A stretch of DNA of 64,000 nt from Cytophagales bacterium (GCA_033344775.1 JAWPMT010000007.1:248001-312000), one strand, 5' to 3'; positions 7,529 to 17,635 are shown, counted from the stretch's first letter. Translations and numbers: made by a program. The notes: a model not told the origin generated them from the sequence alone.

Positions 7529-10500
7529 CTTATTAACTGGAAGTATCCTGTTCTGGCAATGGGCTTGTCATCGCAACATTGCACTTTCACGACATAGAAA
7601 TAGGTTCCGCGGTTATTGTCTTCGCTTCTGTTGTTCCCAGGAGTGGTGATTTTACCATCCCAGCCTACGCTTTTTTGCCATTCTTCTGCGATGAATTCTC
7701 CGGTACAGCCATCGCATGACATTTCTTCCCCTACAGCATCACGACTCATGACTAGGTGGTGAACGAGGTTTTCGGTTGTACCAAAAATTGATAATTCTAC
7801 TCGTTCCACATTATCCAGATCTTCGTCGTGGAACTGTACCAAAAACTGATCATTGGTCCCGTCGCCATTAGGAGAAAATGCATTCGGAAGCGTAAAACTA
7901 CATCCATAATAGCCTGGAACATCATAAGTCATTTGCCAGTTGTTTTCACAAATCTCATTGGTCACATCCAGGCGGAATGTCACTTGAGAGTCCCTGCCTA
8001 TACTACGTGCAACCCGTGAAAACACAGGAGATACGCGATACTCTTCACTAATTAAATTTCCGTCCATGTACCATTGGAAAATGCCCGTTTCTTCACTTGG
8101 AACATCTGTCTGGTTAAATAAGTCAAACTCAATGCCATGACAAATGGCTGTTTGGGTTGGAAAAACGATGGGTATTGGGTTGGCGATGGCCCTTAAGGGT
8201 AGTGAATCTTCCAAACTGCAGCCTGCGCTGGATACCGCCATAGACTTAACGTAATAATTACCAACGGATGGTGCATCAAATGGATCTGGCGTATTCTGGT
8301 CGCTGAGAAGGATCACTTCATCTGTGTTTGAATTGATGAGTGTCCACTCATAGGTGGCTTCTGAAGGGTCATTAATCACCGTTACCGTAGAGTCCTCACA
8401 ATATCTTTCATCGTCAAGTCTGAAGGATACTTCTGGATTGGCATTGACCTCAAATGCAAGACTATCCTTATCAAAACAGATGGGGTCTGGCCCGGGGCCA
8501 AAAGCTGTAAGGTTGATATAATAACTTCCTGGCTCAAAGAAACTTCGGGTAACATTAACACTGTTGGAAAGGGAATCTGTTAGTCGACTGATTTCCCACT
8601 GATAGGAATCTGCACCTACGGAGTTATTGATAAAAGTGATCCGATCGTTTTCGCAAATTCGTCCTGGAGATTCGATTGCTGCTGTGGGCACAGATTTTAC
8701 TTCTACCTGACTCGAGTCGTAGGAGAAACAACCATTTGTCCCTTCCAGCGTCATATTGACCCAATACATTCCTGGATTGTTATATTGATGCGTACCCGGT
8801 GTTTCAGTCGGTTCTAAATCGGTTCCGTCTCCAAGGTCCCAAATGGTCTCTTCAGAAAGAATTGAGCTGGTATTAATGACTTCCACAGTCTCTCCGAGAC
8901 ATATGGACGAGGGTTCTACTTCAAAGCTGATATCAGGACCTGGTTCCACGATGATGGTTTCAACATCTTGAACACGACCGCAAACAACGCCACCTGTGGC
9001 TATTTCTACGGAGAGAATGAGATGAAATGTTCCAGCCTGATCCAGCTCATGGTTCTGAACCGTATCCGTGAGTGATAGCTGCAGACTATCAGTGCTGTTT
9101 TCCGCAACCAGCGTCCATTCAAAATCTCTTCCTGTTCCATCGGTTAAGCCGTTTACGCCTGCGTTCAGTAAATCTCCTTCGCAATAGTCATTAGATGGTC
9201 TTCCTAAGTCGATTTCAGCGTCCTCATTTACGGGTATCACCGTAACATTAACGGAATCTGTGGACACACCACAGGCACTAATCGCACTTAGCTCAACGGT
9301 ATAAGTCACATCGTCAAAAGTGTTGTTTTGGAAGATGTGAGGAATTGGCTCTTGATTGAAGAGGGTGTCAACTGGAGAGCCATCTCCGTAATCAATCACG
9401 TAAAACTCTGGCAGTCCAACAGATTCATTATTGATATTAACCGCTATTCCGTCGCAAGCAGCCGTGAAATTAGTAGTAACTACTGCTTGTGGGTCCGGTG
9501 CCACTTGAATGGTTTTTGTGTCTACGATGCCTTCACATTGCCCTTCATTGGTGCCTCTTAATTCAATCACGTAATCGATCTCCTCTTCACCGGTATTGGT
9601 GAGTGTCGTATCCAGGGTGGTTGCATTGCTGACCAACGTGCCATTGATGAACCATGAGACTTCATCAAAACTCAATCCGGTTCCAGGGTCTGAATTTTCG
9701 CTGGTCAGGGAAATAGGATCGCCAGGACAAACACCTCTTGGGGCGTTATCAATGACCATGATTGGTGTCGGATAGACAGACAGTGTTTGTGTTGCTTCAT
9801 GGCTACAATCAGTGTCATCTGTGGCAGTTAGGGTGATGTCATAGGTGACGATTTCCCGGGTTTCATTCTCCACTTCAAAAGTGGTGTTAAGATTCGTAGG
9901 ATCAGTGATGGTCAAATCAGATCCACCTGAGGTGATGGCCCACTGAAAAGTGTCGCCACCTGTTGTGTTCTGTGTAGCAAGGGAAATCTCTCCCGAACAA
10001 TTAAGCGTTTCGAATTCGAAATCGACCAGTGGTCTTGCCAGATGTGTGATGTCTCTCGAAAAAGTGGCTTCACAGTCATTGTCGGTTGTTAAGGAGAGCG
10101 AAACAGTGTAGTTCCGGTCGGTACCTTGATTCTCTCCAAACGATAAAGAGGTGGCCAGTTCGCTGGTCGTCGAGAAGGTGGGAAGTGGTGCTTCCCCTGT
10201 AACGGACCATTCTACGCGGGTAACATTGGCGGAGGCATTAGTATTGGAACCGGTGAAATCCAACGTGATATTAGGACATGTTGATTCGTCGAGGTTGAAG
10301 GTAGGTACAGGTTCTGCGAAGAACGTCAAGTTGACCACATTAGAGGTGTCCGGACAAGCACCCGCAGAATTGACCACTACTTGATATGCTCCCTCGATTC
10401 CAGTAGTATATGTGGTTCCGGTTGCCCCGGAAATTGCGGTGCCGTCACGGAACCACTGGTAAGAAGAGGCCACTCCGCCCGTTACCACACTGGTCAATAC

Positions 10501-13500
10501 AAAGTCTTCCTCTAAACAAACTTCATTTTCACTCGAAGCATCAATCTCGACATTGGCTCGCTCTACAATTGCTACATCTTGAGATATGCTTTGACTGCAA
10601 TCACCTAAAGTTTGTACCCTGAATTCATACAATCCTGCTTCTTCGACTGTCAAAGTATTGGTGTTTTCGCCGGTGATCTCCAGGCCATCTTTGAACCACG
10701 TTCTGCTGGTGATGTTGGCTTCATCCGTGTTGGAAACGGTGACCGTTAATTCCACTGGCATAGGAGAAGAGTCACATAGCTCTGCAGATGTAGGATCAGC
10801 TGAAATGAGAAGTTCAGGCTGACTATAAACAGTCACTACAATCTCTCCGGTAGCACCCGAACAACCCTCGAAACTCCCCGTTACCGTATATGTGACTGTT
10901 CCTTCTGTGCCACTGGTAAGAGAAAGCGTTTCGTCAATGGTATCCCCGGACCCTGTAGCATTAAATGTCACGTTGCCAGTGGCACTCACAGCAGTCCAAC
11001 TAAACGTCGTTCCTGTGATGCCATTGCTGAGGCTTGTTAAATCAATGTTGGGTGAGGTGTTTTCACATATGGCAGCATTCGAGTCACTTACAGTAGCCAA
11101 TGGAGCTATTTCGAAATCAAAAGATTCTTGGGTTCCCTCGCATCTGTCTCCACTTGCCAGCGTATATACTGGGGTAATGTTTGCTGTGACCGTTTCCGTG
11201 CTGGAAGAACTGTGAGTCAAATTTGCGACCAGGGTTACGCTACTGCCTGCTGATACGCTGATGGTTGTATCTGATTCTCCATCCACATTTGGATTATCGT
11301 CGAATGTCACCTCAAGAAAAGTAGCTATTTGATCATTGGAAACACCTAAAGACAGAGAGACATCCTCGCCACTACATCCATTGACGGTCGTTCCTGAATG
11401 CTCCAAGGTAAGTACAGGTAATACCAGCAGGGACACACTGGTATCAGCAGAACAACCTTCAAATGTGCCGGTGATGTCATAGGTGACCGTAGCGATTTGA
11501 CTTGAATTATTTGTCAGTGACTCATTGATTGTTCCGCTATTCGGGTCTGTAACCGTGACGGTAGCCGTAGGCTCATCAATCGCTGTATTCGCTCTCCGCG
11601 TATATTCGAAAGAAGTGCCACTGCCTGTTTGAAAGTTAGGAGAGGTCAGTGCTTCAAAATTGATTTCAACATTGCCACTACTACAGATCGTGTCAGTAAC
11701 TACGGTGGTCGAAAACTCGGGTTCCGGATTAACAGTAACGGTCACTGTTTCCGTAGCCCCCACACAGTTACCGGTCGATGCGTAAGGAGTTAATTCGAAA
11801 ACCGCATCCAATGGCATATTGGTAGCATTTTCGAACGAACCCAGATTTATTGATACACTCAAGCCTGCTCCGGATTGCGTACCACTACTATTTCCTGTCA
11901 GGCCGGTGTTTGAGTCGATTCGCTGATATTCTACACGGTCCAGGTCAATATCTGATGTGACCTCAATCGTAGTAGATCCACTTTCACAAAAGCTTGCTGG
12001 GTCCGATGCGGTGATGGTTGGAAATGGGTTTACGGTGACTTCTACCTCGAGGCTTTCGGTTGTCGGCGTACCATCGACATCATAAGACAGATCAAGGGTA
12101 TAAGTGTAGGTGCCGGCAGCTGTAGGAATGATATCAATTTCATACAAGTCTGCCTCATTGGTGATGGGCAAGGTTCTTGATATCGCCCCGCTTGGCCCTG
12201 CTACAACCGTAGAGGCGTCATTTGGATCCGCATCAGATGATGTAACAGACCAGGAATATAATGCATTCGTGATGTTTGCATTGTCCTCCAAATTGGGGAA
12301 AGTTAGTGCTATGGTATCTTGTGTTATAGCAGGAGCCCCGGAAGTGGTGCCAGGATCTAAACATACATCGGAACCAGCCAGTGAAAGAACATCCAGTTCG
12401 GCACATCGTTCGAAATCGGCTCCGCAACTGGTGTTAACAGTTACGCAATAAGTCCCAATGTCAGCTTCCGTAAGAGAAGTTAATGTCAGCACACTTGAAG
12501 TGGAGAGTACCGTTGATTCACCTTGTTTGGTCCAGGAATAAGAGATCGTACCACAATAATCTGTTTCTATCTCAAAAGTCGCATCTCCTCCGAAGACTGC
12601 CGAAAGTTCATCTTGTGGTGATTGAATGATAATTACATCACAAAATGCGGAAACAAATCCCTCATTAGCATCATTGAGGCTGGATTGTGAAACTCCCGTC
12701 GTGGCAATGCGCGTACTACTTCTAGTTACTCCTCCAAGGACGAATTCCCCATTAGCTTCATTAATACCTAATGAAATTCCTCGATCGCTTCCCCCTGCTC
12801 CAAAATATGTACCCCAGATACGATTACCTTCACTGTCAAATTTTGCCAGGAAAACGTCGCCATTTGAATCACCTACGGATGCACCTCCAAAGGATTCATT
12901 GCCTTCCAGAGCATCTGAGGTGGCGATGTTATTTTCACTGTTAGTGGTTCCTGTAAAAATGATATTATCGTTACAATCAATGATGATATCAGTTCCTTCA
13001 TCCGATCCGGAACCACCATAGTAAGAGCCCCAATCTAAGTCAAGGGTGCCAGCATCAACCCTCAACAAATAGGCATCGCCGTTACCCCCATTCGTGTTTT
13101 GGTGCGTATTCCCTACGACTATGTCGGAACTTGAAGAAGAGATTACTCCTGTAATGGCGAGAAAGGAGCCATCTGTGCTAATATCAATTCCTTGATTCGG
13201 GATATTATCATTTGGGTGAGTGGTTTGTCCGAATGGTGTTTTTTCTAAGATAATATCAAGATCCTGATCTAATTTGGTTAACCCAATCCGAACCAATTCA
13301 ATGCCTCCAAGGTCAACTGTTCTGGACCCTATGATGTAATATTCATTGTTGTGAGCAACAATGTCGTGTCCTCTATCTTCGAGACTGCTGCCTGCATAAG
13401 AAATTCGTTCTAGCGTTCCACTGGTTGCAGATAGTTTTAAGATGATTGCATCATTTCCATCAGCATAGGCGTTTTCAACCGTCGCCCCGTCGATATTATC

Positions 13501-14943
13501 TGTAGATAAGCTGTTACCGACTGTTCCCACTACAATTACTGCATCATCATCGATATCCAATGCGCTCATATAGTCATTCCTGTCACTACCAACAAATCGG
13601 AGCCAATTGAGAGTTTGGCCGTCGGTAGATACGCTAGTCACAAAACCGTCGGCTTCACCCGCATAAGCCCCAAAAAAAGGAGAAGCCACACTGTCTGAGC
13701 CTGTACGGCCACTGATAAACAAATTGGAACTAGACTCATCAAGCTTGATATCAAAACCTACATCAATGTTACTGGATTCAGTACCTCCGCCCATATAGGT
13801 CGCCCACAGCAGGTTCTCGAGTGTAGCGTCGAAACTGCCAATGAAGGCGTCGTTACCCCCACTTTTCCCTGGTTGAAAGCCTAAGCTCAAGGCATTGGTT
13901 AATAAGTCCGAACTGTTAGAAGCGCCTGTTACGTAAACGGTATTTCCGTCATTGCTAATGTCAACACCATAAATCAGGTCTTCTTCTTCGCCTCCAAGGT
14001 AGGTGGAAACTCTTAGTGTTAATGTCACTACCTCCGGATCAATTACCAGCGTCTTACTTTGGTCATATTCACCTAAATCAAAATGTACTTCCTTTTCACT
14101 GTCTAGCTGAAATTTGGCAGGTACAGACTGACGGATCCCACTGGATATCGTATAAACTTCTTTCAAATCTTCAGCAACCACACCACCTTGCGTAGTGAGC
14201 GTGAGCAAATTGGAAACCAGGTTTTCTTCGTCTGATTCATGAGAGGTATGAATGCCGCTGGAGTGGTTGATTCCTAGCTCATCCTGCCCATCGTAATTCA
14301 ATCGAATCTGGTCAGGGTTAGCACCAGGATGAACGATGAAGCTGTATTTGAAGCCCATTCGCCGAGTGTCAGGTGCTGCTGTTTCAAATACCACATCGAT
14401 TCCGGGGTAGACATCATGATAAGTAACCTGTTCATAATGATGAATTTTTGAGGCTTGTGTTTTTCCAAAGAAATAATTTCTATAATCAGCGCTTTTTCCT
14501 GTTTTTGAAACCCGAGGAGATGGGTTAGCTCCTACAAGCTGGACCTGAATGTTGTGTTGAAAATATTGATTGCCCCCGCTGGTCGATTCCCTATAGTTCA
14601 GGATATAGGTGAAACGATCAAGGCCAAGCGCAACCTGCAGACCTCCTTTATCCAAGAAGAATTGAAGTTCATCGGCATCCCATTGTCCTTTGTTTTCCAG
14701 AAAACCATCAGGCCTGAAATCCATGACCGATCCAGACTTTGCGGCTAGACTCGCTTTAAAATTTTTGACCTTTTCATCGGAAGGTGCTGAGGAAATTTCT
14801 GCTGAAGTATTAGTTTCCTCTACCGGATTCCCATTATATAATTTTAACGGAATAAGGCATATGGCGAATAATATCAAGCAACAAAAAGCTGACTTTGCTG
14901 TTCTGCTGAAGTTCATATTTGGTCGAGTGATTTTGTCTAGCAA
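7525..14943 (-). CDS. Giant T9SS-secreted surface protein with beta-propeller, Ig/PKD-like repeats and CHU_C C-terminal domain
   Basis: The 2472-residue protein has a signal-type hydrophobic segment at residues about 17-33 (start at 14943, or the second Met at 14916). Residues about 80-310 contain FLENKGQW and a Bacteroidota-type N-terminal sandwich domain (DUF7948-like). Residues about 315-770 hold SBBP-type propeller repeats (STYLGGEEEDLIYGV, WGSYYGGSGSDEGTDI, WGTYFGAGGSDRGISLG). An Ig-like domain with paired Cys follows. About 1,400 residues of Ser/Thr/Glu-rich PKD/Ig-like modules come next, many with a 'C..G..I.L' start. The last 125 residues are a gliding-motility-type C-terminal domain (LPNAFSPNGDGTNDQF ... 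GTYFYVVKV). CHU_C domains direct T9SS export (known). A cell-surface adhesin role, like SprB, is inferred from architecture and from the coupled SprF-like gene. Confidence 0.9.
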   Translation of the reverse strand: MLDKITRPNMNFSRTAKSAFCCLILFAICLIPLKLYNGNPVEETNTSAEISSAPSDEKVKNFKASLAAKSGSVMDFRPDGFLENKGQWDADELQFFLDKGGLQVALGLDRFTYILNYRESTSGGNQYFQHNIQVQLVGANPSPRVSKTGKSADYRNYFFGKTQASKIHHYEQVTYHDVYPGIDVVFETAAPDTRRMGFKYSFIVHPGANPDQIRLNYDGQDELGINHSSGIHTSHESDEENLVSNLLTLTTQGGVVAEDLKEVYTISSGIRQSVPAKFQLDSEKEVHFDLGEYDQSKTLVIDPEVVTLTLRVSTYLGGEEEDLIYGVDISNDGNTVYVTGASNSSDLLTNALSLGFQPGKSGGNDAFIGSFDATLENLLWATYMGGGTESSNIDVGFDIKLDESSSNLFISGRTGSDSVASPFFGAYAGEADGFVTSVSTDGQTLNWLRFVGSDRNDYMSALDIDDDAVIVVGTVGNSLSTDNIDGATVENAYADGNDAIILKLSATSGTLERISYAGSSLEDRGHDIVAHNNEYYIIGSRTVDLGGIELVRIGLTKLDQDLDIILEKTPFGQTTHPNDNIPNQGIDISTDGSFLAITGVISSSSSDIVVGNTHQNTNGGNGDAYLLRVDAGTLDLDWGSYYGGSGSDEGTDIIIDCNDNIIFTGTTNSENNIATSDALEGNESFGGASVGDSNGDVFLAKFDSEGNRIWGTYFGAGGSDRGISLGINEANGEFVLGGVTRSSTRIATTGVSQSSLNDANEGFVSAFCDVIIIQSPQDELSAVFGGDATFEIETDYCGTISYSWTKQGESTVLSTSSVLTLTSLTEADIGTYCVTVNTSCGADFERCAELDVLSLAGSDVCLDPGTTSGAPAITQDTIALTFPNLEDNANITNALYSWSVTSSDADPNDASTVVAGPSGAISRTLPITNEADLYEIDIIPTAAGTYTYTLDLSYDVDGTPTTESLEVEVTVNPFPTITASDPASFCESGSTTIEVTSDIDLDRVEYQRIDSNTGLTGNSSGTQSGAGLSVSINLGSFENATNMPLDAVFELTPYASTGNCVGATETVTVTVNPEPEFSTTVVTDTICSSGNVEINFEALTSPNFQTGSGTSFEYTRRANTAIDEPTATVTVTDPNSGTINESLTNNSSQIATVTYDITGTFEGCSADTSVSLLVLPVLTLEHSGTTVNGCSGEDVSLSLGVSNDQIATFLEVTFDDNPNVDGESDTTISVSAGSSVTLVANLTHSSSSTETVTANITPVYTLASGDRCEGTQESFDFEIAPLATVSDSNAAICENTSPNIDLTSLSNGITGTTFSWTAVSATGNVTFNATGSGDTIDETLSLTSGTEGTVTYTVTGSFEGCSGATGEIVVTVYSQPELLISADPTSAELCDSSPMPVELTVTVSNTDEANITSRTWFKDGLEITGENTNTLTVEEAGLYEFRVQTLGDCSQSISQDVAIVERANVEIDASSENEVCLEEDFVLTSVVTGGVASSYQWFRDGTAISGATGTTYTTGIEGAYQVVVNSAGACPDTSNVVNLTFFAEPVPTFNLDESTCPNITLDFTGSNTNASANVTRVEWSVTGEAPLPTFSTTSELATSLSFGENQGTDRNYTVSLSLTTDNDCEATFSRDITHLARPLVDFEFETLNCSGEISLATQNTTGGDTFQWAITSGGSDLTITDPTNLNTTFEVENETREIVTYDITLTATDDTDCSHEATQTLSVYPTPIMVIDNAPRGVCPGDPISLTSENSDPGTGLSFDEVSWFINGTLVSNATTLDTTLTNTGEEEIDYVIELRGTNEGQCEGIVDTKTIQVAPDPQAVVTTNFTAACDGIAVNINNESVGLPEFYVIDYGDGSPVDTLFNQEPIPHIFQNNTFDDVTYTVELSAISACGVSTDSVNVTVIPVNEDAEIDLGRPSNDYCEGDLLNAGVNGLTDGTGRDFEWTLVAENSTDSLQLSLTDTVQNHELDQAGTFHLILSVEIATGGVVCGRVQDVETIIVEPGPDISFEVEPSSICLGETVEVINTSSILSEETIWDLGDGTDLEPTETPGTHQYNNPGMYWVNMTLEGTNGCFSYDSSQVEVKSVPTAAIESPGRICENDRITFINNSVGADSYQWEISRLTDSLSNSVNVTRSFFEPGSYYINLTAFGPGPDPICFDKDSLAFEVNANPEVSFRLDDERYCEDSTVTVINDPSEATYEWTLINSNTDEVILLSDQNTPDPFDAPSVGNYYVKSMAVSSAGCSLEDSLPLRAIANPIPIVFPTQTAICHGIEFDLFNQTDVPSEETGIFQWYMDGNLISEEYRVSPVFSRVARSIGRDSQVTFRLDVTNEICENNWQMTYDVPGYYGCSFTLPNAFSPNGDGTNDQFLVQFHDEDLDNVERVELSIFGTTENLVHHLVMSRDAVGEEMSCDGCTGEFIAEEWQKSVGWDGKITTPGNNRSEDNNRGTYFYVVKVQCCDDKPIARTGYFQLIR

Positions 14944-15178
14944 AAAAGCCCTGAACGGACAAAAATTGTTAGTTCTAGAAAGTTAGGAATACTCTGGTTA
15001 GGATTAAATAATATTACGTAGAATCCATGTATTTATTCGTCAAATTCACTGATTCTCATGAATATCTACTCCCAAAAAACCACTATATAAAATTATGTAA
15101 GTAGTGTTCCGAGTATTGGCTATGAATTGCAGCCTGTAGAACCTTCAGTAATTTGGACTCGTCAATGCATTCAATCCT

Positions 15179-15245
15179 GTAACGAAAAACCGATTCCTGT
15201 TTTACTTTGAATTTTCAATTTCAGTTTAATACCGTCTTTCGTTAC
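15179..15245. repeat. Perfect 9-bp inverted repeat enclosing a 49-nt spacer
   Basis: GTAACGAAA (15179-15187) and TTTCGTTAC (15237-15245) are exact reverse complements. The spacer holds a smaller hairpin, TTGAA-TT-TTCAA. There is no coding potential. It could be a structured RNA, a paired regulator site or a small mobile remnant. Confidence 0.45.
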
Positions 15246-15417
15246 TAAAAATAGAAATCATCGTGGCTGGAATGCAAATAAAGTTTGTGAGTGGTTCAAT
15301 TCCTCTCACGAATAGCGGATTTCAGTTTATTAATGGAAGTCTGATTTTTCAGGGTTCGGATTGAGTCTGGCAGATTGAATCCATACCCCCCTTAAGTTTT
15401 TTATTTGATTTGACTAA

Positions 15418-15440
15418 GCTAATCTTGCAATTTGATTAGC
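15418..15440. promoter_or_regulatory. Inverted repeat just upstream of manA
   Basis: GCTAATC (15418-15424) and GATTAGC (15434-15440) are perfect reverse complements, 7 nt before the manA ATG. The first arm overlaps TAATCTTG, a 7-of-8 match to the Bacteroidota -7 element. It is a possible operator or 5' UTR hairpin masking the ribosome site. Confidence 0.35.
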
Positions 15441-15447
15441 AAGTATC

Positions 15448-16437
15448 ATGTCATTAATGGAACTATACCCTCTCAAATTCAATCCGATTTTCAAAGACAA
15501 ACTCTGGGGAGGCCAGAAAATCCATACTGTACTGGGGAAGGACTTTGGTGATCTGCCCAATTGTGGAGAGACCTGGGAGTTATCGGGAGTCAAAGGCAAT
15601 ATTTCCATGATTAATAACGGTGTATTGGCTGGAGTGGACCTTCGATCGGTACTTGCTCGTGAAAAAGCAACTTTAGTAGGGGAGAAAAACTATCAGGAAT
15701 ACGGTGACGAATTCCCTTTATTGATCAAATTCATCGATGCCAATCAGGACCTTTCTATTCAGGTACATCCTGATGATACGCTGGCCGCCGAACGGCACAA
15801 TAGCAAAGGCAAAACTGAAATGTGGTATGTGATGCAGGCAGATCAAGGGGCTTCTTTGATCAGCGGTTTTAGCAAGGAAGTTGATAAAGCCTCCTATGTG
15901 GAGCATTTCGAAAGCGGCCGATTGTCTGAGATCCTGAACCGGGAGGAAGTGCAAACAGATGACGTCTTCTTCTTGCCAGCAGGCAGAGTACATACGATTG
16001 GTGAGGGCTTATTAATTGCAGAGATCCAGCAGACCAGTGACATCACATACCGCATCTTTGATTTTGATCGAGTAGATGCCGAAGGAAATAAAAGAGAGCT
16101 TCACGTGGAAGAAGCCCTGGATGCGATAGATTATAAGAAATACGATAAATACAAGACTTCCTATGAGGATCAATTGAATGCGCGTGTGCAATTGGAACGA
16201 TGCGAATTTTTCACAACCAATAAACTGACCCTGGATCAGGCAATGACCATTGATTTGCCCAAGTTGGATTCATTCAAAATCTACATTTGCCTGGAAGGCA
16301 AGGCCAATATTCAATATGCAGAAGGAGCCTCAGAAAGCATTTCCATGGGTGATGTGATTCTGGTTCCAGCTGCTATGACGAATTACACGATTGAACCCGA
16401 AGGGCAGGTTAAATTGTTAGAGTCTTACATCGATTAG
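15448..16437 (+). CDS. manA: Mannose-6-phosphate isomerase, class I
   Basis: The 329-aa product interconverts mannose-6-phosphate and fructose-6-phosphate in the cytoplasm, feeding GDP-mannose synthesis or mannose use. Seen: an N-terminal LKFNPIFKDKLWGG, zinc-site segments QVHPDD (residues 105-110) and KTEMWY (Glu 124), and PAGRVHTIGEG followed by EIQQTSDITYRIFDFDR (about 175-205). These are the cupin-type signatures of the short, Bacillus-like class I enzymes, and the length fits that group. An ATG nine nt downstream is an alternative start. It heads a long plus-strand run, with lipB starting 18 nt after its stop. Confidence 0.93.
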   Translation: MSLMELYPLKFNPIFKDKLWGGQKIHTVLGKDFGDLPNCGETWELSGVKGNISMINNGVLAGVDLRSVLAREKATLVGEKNYQEYGDEFPLLIKFIDANQDLSIQVHPDDTLAAERHNSKGKTEMWYVMQADQGASLISGFSKEVDKASYVEHFESGRLSEILNREEVQTDDVFFLPAGRVHTIGEGLLIAEIQQTSDITYRIFDFDRVDAEGNKRELHVEEALDAIDYKKYDKYKTSYEDQLNARVQLERCEFFTTNKLTLDQAMTIDLPKLDSFKIYICLEGKANIQYAEGASESISMGDVILVPAAMTNYTIEPEGQVKLLESYID

Positions 16438-16455
16438 AGTAGGAGTACTACCGAC

Positions 16456-17175
16456 ATGTCTCTGACAAAAAATAAAAAAACGCAATTCATTCACCTGGGA
16501 TTGAAAGATTACCAGGAAACCTGGGATTATCAGGAAAAACTTTTCAAGGGGGTTGTAGATCAAAAGATCGTCAACAGAAAACTTCCCGAGGAAGAACAAG
16601 CTACGACATCCAATTACTTGATTTTTGTCGAACATCCACACGTTTATACCTTAGGTAAAAGCGGCAAAGAAGAACATCTTTTATTGGATAGCCGGGCGTT
16701 AGAGGAAAAGGAGGCCACTTTTTATCGAATTAATCGTGGGGGCGATATCACTTACCATGGCCCTGGGCAAATCGTAGGGTATCCCATTTTGGATCTGGAT
16801 AATTTCTTTACTGATATCCATAAATACCTACGCTACCTGGAAGAAGCAATCATTCTGACGCTTAAAGAATATGAAATTGCTTCGGGCCGTATCGATGGGC
16901 TTACTGGCGTATGGATTGACTGGGAAAATCCTGATCTTGCCCGGAAGATCTGTGCGATGGGGGTGAAGTCCAGTCGTTGGGTAACCATGCATGGATTTGC
17001 TTTCAACGTGGATGTGAACCTGGATTATTTCAATAATATCGTGCCTTGTGGTATTTCTGACAAAGCCGTGACTTCCCTGGCCAAAGAGTTGGGATATGCG
17101 CCTGAAATGTCTGAAGTTGAACAAAAGTTGAAAAAACATCTTGGTACTTTATTTGAGATGGAGTTTTCCGAATAG
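16456..17175 (+). CDS. lipB: Lipoyl(octanoyl) transferase
   Basis: LipB moves octanoate from acyl carrier protein to lipoyl domains of 2-oxoacid dehydrogenases and the glycine cleavage H protein, the first step of lipoate assembly. Seen: YTLGKSG near residue 70, the signature RGGDITYHGPGQ at about 94-105, the catalytic Lys region MGVKSSRWVTMHGFAFNV (about 168-185) and the catalytic Cys in IVPCGISDK (about 197). The 239-aa length is normal. It lies 18 nt after manA. Nothing nearby is functionally linked to lipoate, so the grouping looks like a generic housekeeping run. Confidence 0.95.
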   Translation: MSLTKNKKTQFIHLGLKDYQETWDYQEKLFKGVVDQKIVNRKLPEEEQATTSNYLIFVEHPHVYTLGKSGKEEHLLLDSRALEEKEATFYRINRGGDITYHGPGQIVGYPILDLDNFFTDIHKYLRYLEEAIILTLKEYEIASGRIDGLTGVWIDWENPDLARKICAMGVKSSRWVTMHGFAFNVDVNLDYFNNIVPCGISDKAVTSLAKELGYAPEMSEVEQKLKKHLGTLFEMEFSE

Positions 17176-17244
17176 ATCGAAGTATCTGCGGCTTGTTTTA
17201 ATTTTGATCTTGTCATGGTCAGTGACCATTAATTTTTAATCACC

Positions 17245-17634
17245 TTGAAAAAAGATATTCAGTTCCTTCCAGTCAAAGACGTGTTTTTTACGGTAGCGCA
17301 AGACCAGGAAGAGTGGAAAGTTTACCTCATCAATCGTGGTTCTGATGTGTTGGAAAATGTGATGATTACTTCCAAAGGGTATGGCGAAAAGGATGGGAAG
17401 AAACAGGAGACTTCAGTCCTTCGACATGGCATCCCAAAATTGGAAGCAGGAGAGTTTGCTTTGATCGAGCCAATCGACCCTCAGGTGTTCCATCTCAACA
17501 ATGAATATTGGCTAAGTTTTTTCATTGGTACACAAGTGTATGATAAAAAGTACATATTTGTACCTGATTCTATTTCTGAAAACAACTTAAGCTTCATCCC
17601 CGAACTCAACTTGCGTGGGGTGATTCATCTTTGA
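17245..17634 (+). CDS. Conserved-looking small protein of unknown function
   Basis: This is a 129-aa soluble protein with no signal peptide or membrane segment and a predicted beta-sandwich-like pattern (VFFTVAQDQEEWKVYLINRGSDVLENVMI, then alternating strands, described here by its first hydrophobic runs). The start is TTG at 17245 (MKKDIQFLPV); no ATG fits. Its stop is separated from the exonuclease ATG by a single base, which argues for real translation and coupling. I do not recognise the family. The fixed position directly upstream of a DEDD exonuclease suggests an accessory role, but nothing in the sequence proves it. Confidence 0.7.
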   Translation: MKKDIQFLPVKDVFFTVAQDQEEWKVYLINRGSDVLENVMITSKGYGEKDGKKQETSVLRHGIPKLEAGEFALIEPIDPQVFHLNNEYWLSFFIGTQVYDKKYIFVPDSISENNLSFIPELNLRGVIHL

Positions 17635-17635
17635 C

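Larger units (their letters stand above)
14944..15447. other. 504-nt divergent intergenic region
   Basis: This AT-rich stretch separates the leftward giant cargo gene from rightward manA and must hold both promoters. No credible ORF was seen. It contains a long-armed inverted repeat (15179-15245) and a short inverted repeat touching the manA start region (15418-15440), both listed separately. Confidence 0.7.

Noticed and set aside
10892-13021. Several plus-strand open frames inside the giant cargo gene (for example 12110-12451 and 12626-13021)
   Set aside because: They are antisense shadows of the Ser/Thr-rich repeats, with no domain, start context or codon pattern of their own.
15285-15310. 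T-arm-like hairpin GTGAG-TGGTTCAATTCCT-CTCAC
   Set aside because: It resembles a tRNA T arm, but has a T-T mismatch in the stem and no acceptor, D or anticodon arm can be folded around it. Probably chance.
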